Positions 6,526 to 7,305 of a stretch of DNA of 7,305 bases are shown piece after piece. The stretch is from NCBI GenBank assembly GCA_013811855.1, contig JACCUL010000373.1, positions 1-7,305 on the forward strand. The letters are read 5' to 3'. The notes below the pieces were generated by a model. It did not search any database. It saw only the letters and a list, made by a program, of their open reading frames with translations, and was not told the DNA's origin. Source of the DNA: Acidimicrobiia bacterium (GTDB lineage Bacteria; Actinomycetota; Acidimicrobiia; Acidimicrobiales; Ilumatobacteraceae). Position numbers and translations under genes: made by a program. Positions within the stretch are counted from its first letter, which is position 1. The number at the start of each line of letters is the position of its first letter.

Positions 6526-6914
6526 CAGACGGTGATGGCGCGCGGATGGCGATGCGATCGCAGGCGCCCATCCTTGGTCACGAGCTGCCAGCCGTACTCG
6601 ATCGCCGTCGCGTAGATCATGCGGTCGGCCGGATCACGTGGGAAGGACGCGGGCAGCTCCACGGCGGTCGCCGCGATGGCGGGCGTCAACGGGACCGAGC
6701 GGACCTGATTGGCCAGCCGGCCCAGCCACGTGCGCAGCGGCAAGGAGATCACGATCCTTTGATGGTGCGCCAGCCACGCCAGCTCGCGCCAGGTGATGTC
6801 GGCCACGGCGAGCTCGTCGGCGTCGTCGAGCGCCTGTGCTGCGACAGGGCTGAGCTCCTCTGGCTCGGCGGCCATCCAGTGGACGACGTGGCTGTCGAGG
6901 AGCACCGTGCTCAC
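6522..6914 (-). CDS. vapC: Type II toxin-antitoxin system VapC-family toxin, PIN-domain ribonuclease
   Basis: A 130-residue PIN-domain protein of typical VapC length. The acidic residues that hold Mg2+ are in place: Asp7 (LLDSH), Glu44 (ITWRE), Asp97 (DPADRMI) and Asp115 (VTKDGRL). The LLDSHVVHW opening and the DPADRMIYATA block fit the VapC branch usually paired with Phd/YefM antitoxins. Family members cut RNA, often tRNA or rRNA, when free of antitoxin; the target here is unknown. The start is GTG at 6914, which overlaps the antitoxin stop as GTGA and has GGGAG 5 nt upstream. An in-frame GTG at 6926 would add only four residues and break the neat overlap. Its own stop overlaps the phosphatase start in the same manner. 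Confidence 0.93.
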   Translation of the reverse strand: MSTVLLDSHVVHWMAAEPEELSPVAAQALDDADELAVADITWRELAWLAHHQRIVISLPLRTWLGRLANQVRSVPLTPAIAATAVELPASFPRDPADRMIYATAIEYGWQLVTKDGRLRSHRHPRAITVW

Positions 6915-7138
6915 GACCGCTCCCACATCTCACCAGTGCTGAACAGCTCCTCGTCCGTCGCCGCCGAGACAGCCAGCCCGACCATGCAGCCGCGCAACGC
7001 CGACGCGCCTCGCGCCGGAACCAGACGGGCCACGGTCCGGCCGTGCTTGGTGATCTCGATCTCGTCGCCCGCGGCGACCAGGTCCAGCAGCGCGAGGAGC
7101 TGCGCCTTGGCATCTGTGGCGGTCAGCTGAATGGTCAT
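6911..7138 (-). CDS. Type II toxin-antitoxin system Phd/YefM-family antitoxin
   Basis: A 75-residue protein, normal for a short Phd/YefM antitoxin. The N-terminal part shows the family pattern: an alanine-rich helix (DAKAQLLALLDLVAAGDEI, 9-27), then ITKHGRTVARLVP (29-41) as the DNA-binding strand region. The C-terminal part (about 50-75) is the expected disordered arm that wraps around and blocks the toxin. Such antitoxins also repress their own promoter, with the toxin as co-repressor. The ATG at 7138 lies only 9 nt after the stop of the upstream large-subunit gene and has no Shine-Dalgarno site. A TAAAAT hexamer ends 6 nt before it, so leaderless expression from its own promoter is likely. 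Order antitoxin then toxin is the standard arrangement. Confidence 0.93.
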   Translation of the reverse strand: MTIQLTATDAKAQLLALLDLVAAGDEIEITKHGRTVARLVPARGASALRGCMVGLAVSAATDEELFSTGEMWERS

Positions 7139-7141
7139 CCA

Positions 7142-7155
7142 GTCATTTTAGTGAC
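7142..7155. promoter_or_regulatory. Possible autoregulatory operator of the toxin-antitoxin operon
   Basis: GTCA-TTTTAG-TGAC is an inverted repeat with 4-bp arms and a 6-bp centre that spans the proposed -10. Immediately beside it GACCGGTC (7153-7160) is a perfect 8-bp palindrome. Phd/YefM proteins bind short palindromes over their own promoter, so the location is right. The arms are short and the second palindrome also lies in coding sequence, so chance is possible. Confidence 0.3.
7145..7150 (-). promoter_or_regulatory. -10 element for leaderless expression of the antitoxin-toxin operon
   Basis: On the - strand TAAAAT matches the TATAAT consensus at five of six positions and ends 6 nt before the antitoxin ATG. 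That is the spacing expected when transcription starts at the start codon itself. The first three bases are also the TAA stop of the upstream gene. The element stands out as AT-rich in a GC-rich region. Confidence 0.5.
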
Positions 7156-7305
7156 CGGTCGCATCGCGGAGCGCCCGCCAGACCTTCTCGGACGTGGTCG
7201 GCATGTCGATGTGGCGCACGCCGAGGTGGGCGACGGCGTCGATCACGGCCAAGTGCACGGCCGGCGTCAACCCAATCGTGCCGGACTCGCCGATGCCCTT
7301 GGCGC
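7148..7305 (-). CDS. C-terminal end of a second xanthine dehydrogenase/CoxL-type molybdopterin-binding subunit (cut by window edge)
   Basis: Fifty-one complete C-terminal residues can be read from 7303 down to a TAA at 7150-7148; the rest lies beyond the window. They begin AKGIGESGTIGLTPAV and end KVWRALRDATGH. The GESGT motif carries the catalytic glutamate of molybdenum hydroxylases. The fragment aligns without gaps to residues about 747-793 of the complete large subunit in this window: both share KG-(I/V)-GE-(S/A)-GTIG, PAV, LGVR, MP and VW at the same spacing. It is thus a paralogue of that subunit, but without its long acidic tail. The gene has the same strand as everything up to 679 and ends 9 nt before the antitoxin. 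Its substrate class cannot be judged because the active-site loop is missing. Confidence 0.88.
   Translation of the reverse strand, partial: AKGIGESGTIGLTPAVHLAVIDAVAHLGVRHIDMPTTSEKVWRALRDATGH

Overview
The window is very GC-rich, with strong G/C bias at third codon positions, many GTG starts, several genes lacking a Shine-Dalgarno sequence, a Phd/VapC pair and DtxR-like operator half-sites. This points to a high-GC actinobacterium; an Acidimicrobiia-type lineage is a guess. Nothing proves whether the source is a cultured genome or a metagenome. Eleven genes can be supported. One is on the + strand (cut by the left edge) and ten are on the - strand (one cut by the right edge). There are no RNA genes, insertion sequences or CRISPR arrays.

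Left to right: (a) 1-623 (+) is the 3' part of a divergent short-chain dehydrogenase/reductase. It converges on the - strand genes across a 55 bp spacer that holds a nested inverted repeat. (b) 679-4484 (-) is a complete three-subunit molybdenum hydroxylase operon, transcribed small [2Fe-2S] subunit, then large molybdopterin subunit, then medium FAD subunit. This S-L-M order and the AYRGAGR active-site motif mark it as a form II CoxL-type enzyme of unknown substrate, not a proven CO dehydrogenase. (c) 4485-4597 is its probable promoter, TTGCCA-N17-TGTCAT, with two palindromes. (d) 4598-5376 (-) is an iron-storage pair, bfd followed by bfr, with a DtxR/IdeR-like inverted repeat over the bfd promoter. 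(e) 5424-7138 (-) is a tight chain: Phd-type antitoxin, VapC PIN toxin, HAD phosphatase and a small membrane protein. The first three genes are joined by 4-bp GTGA overlaps. (f) 7148-7305 (-) is the C-terminal end of a second molybdopterin-binding large subunit, including its catalytic GESGT motif. The antitoxin starts only 9 nt after its stop.

Taken together, a locus for molybdenum/Fe-S/FAD oxidoreductases holds two paralogous large subunits. Between them sit a toxin-antitoxin/phosphatase cassette and a bacterioferritin/ferredoxin pair. The iron pair could buffer iron for Fe-S-rich enzymes, but that link is inference from adjacency. All family assignments come from motifs and residue patterns read directly from the translations; no database search was run.
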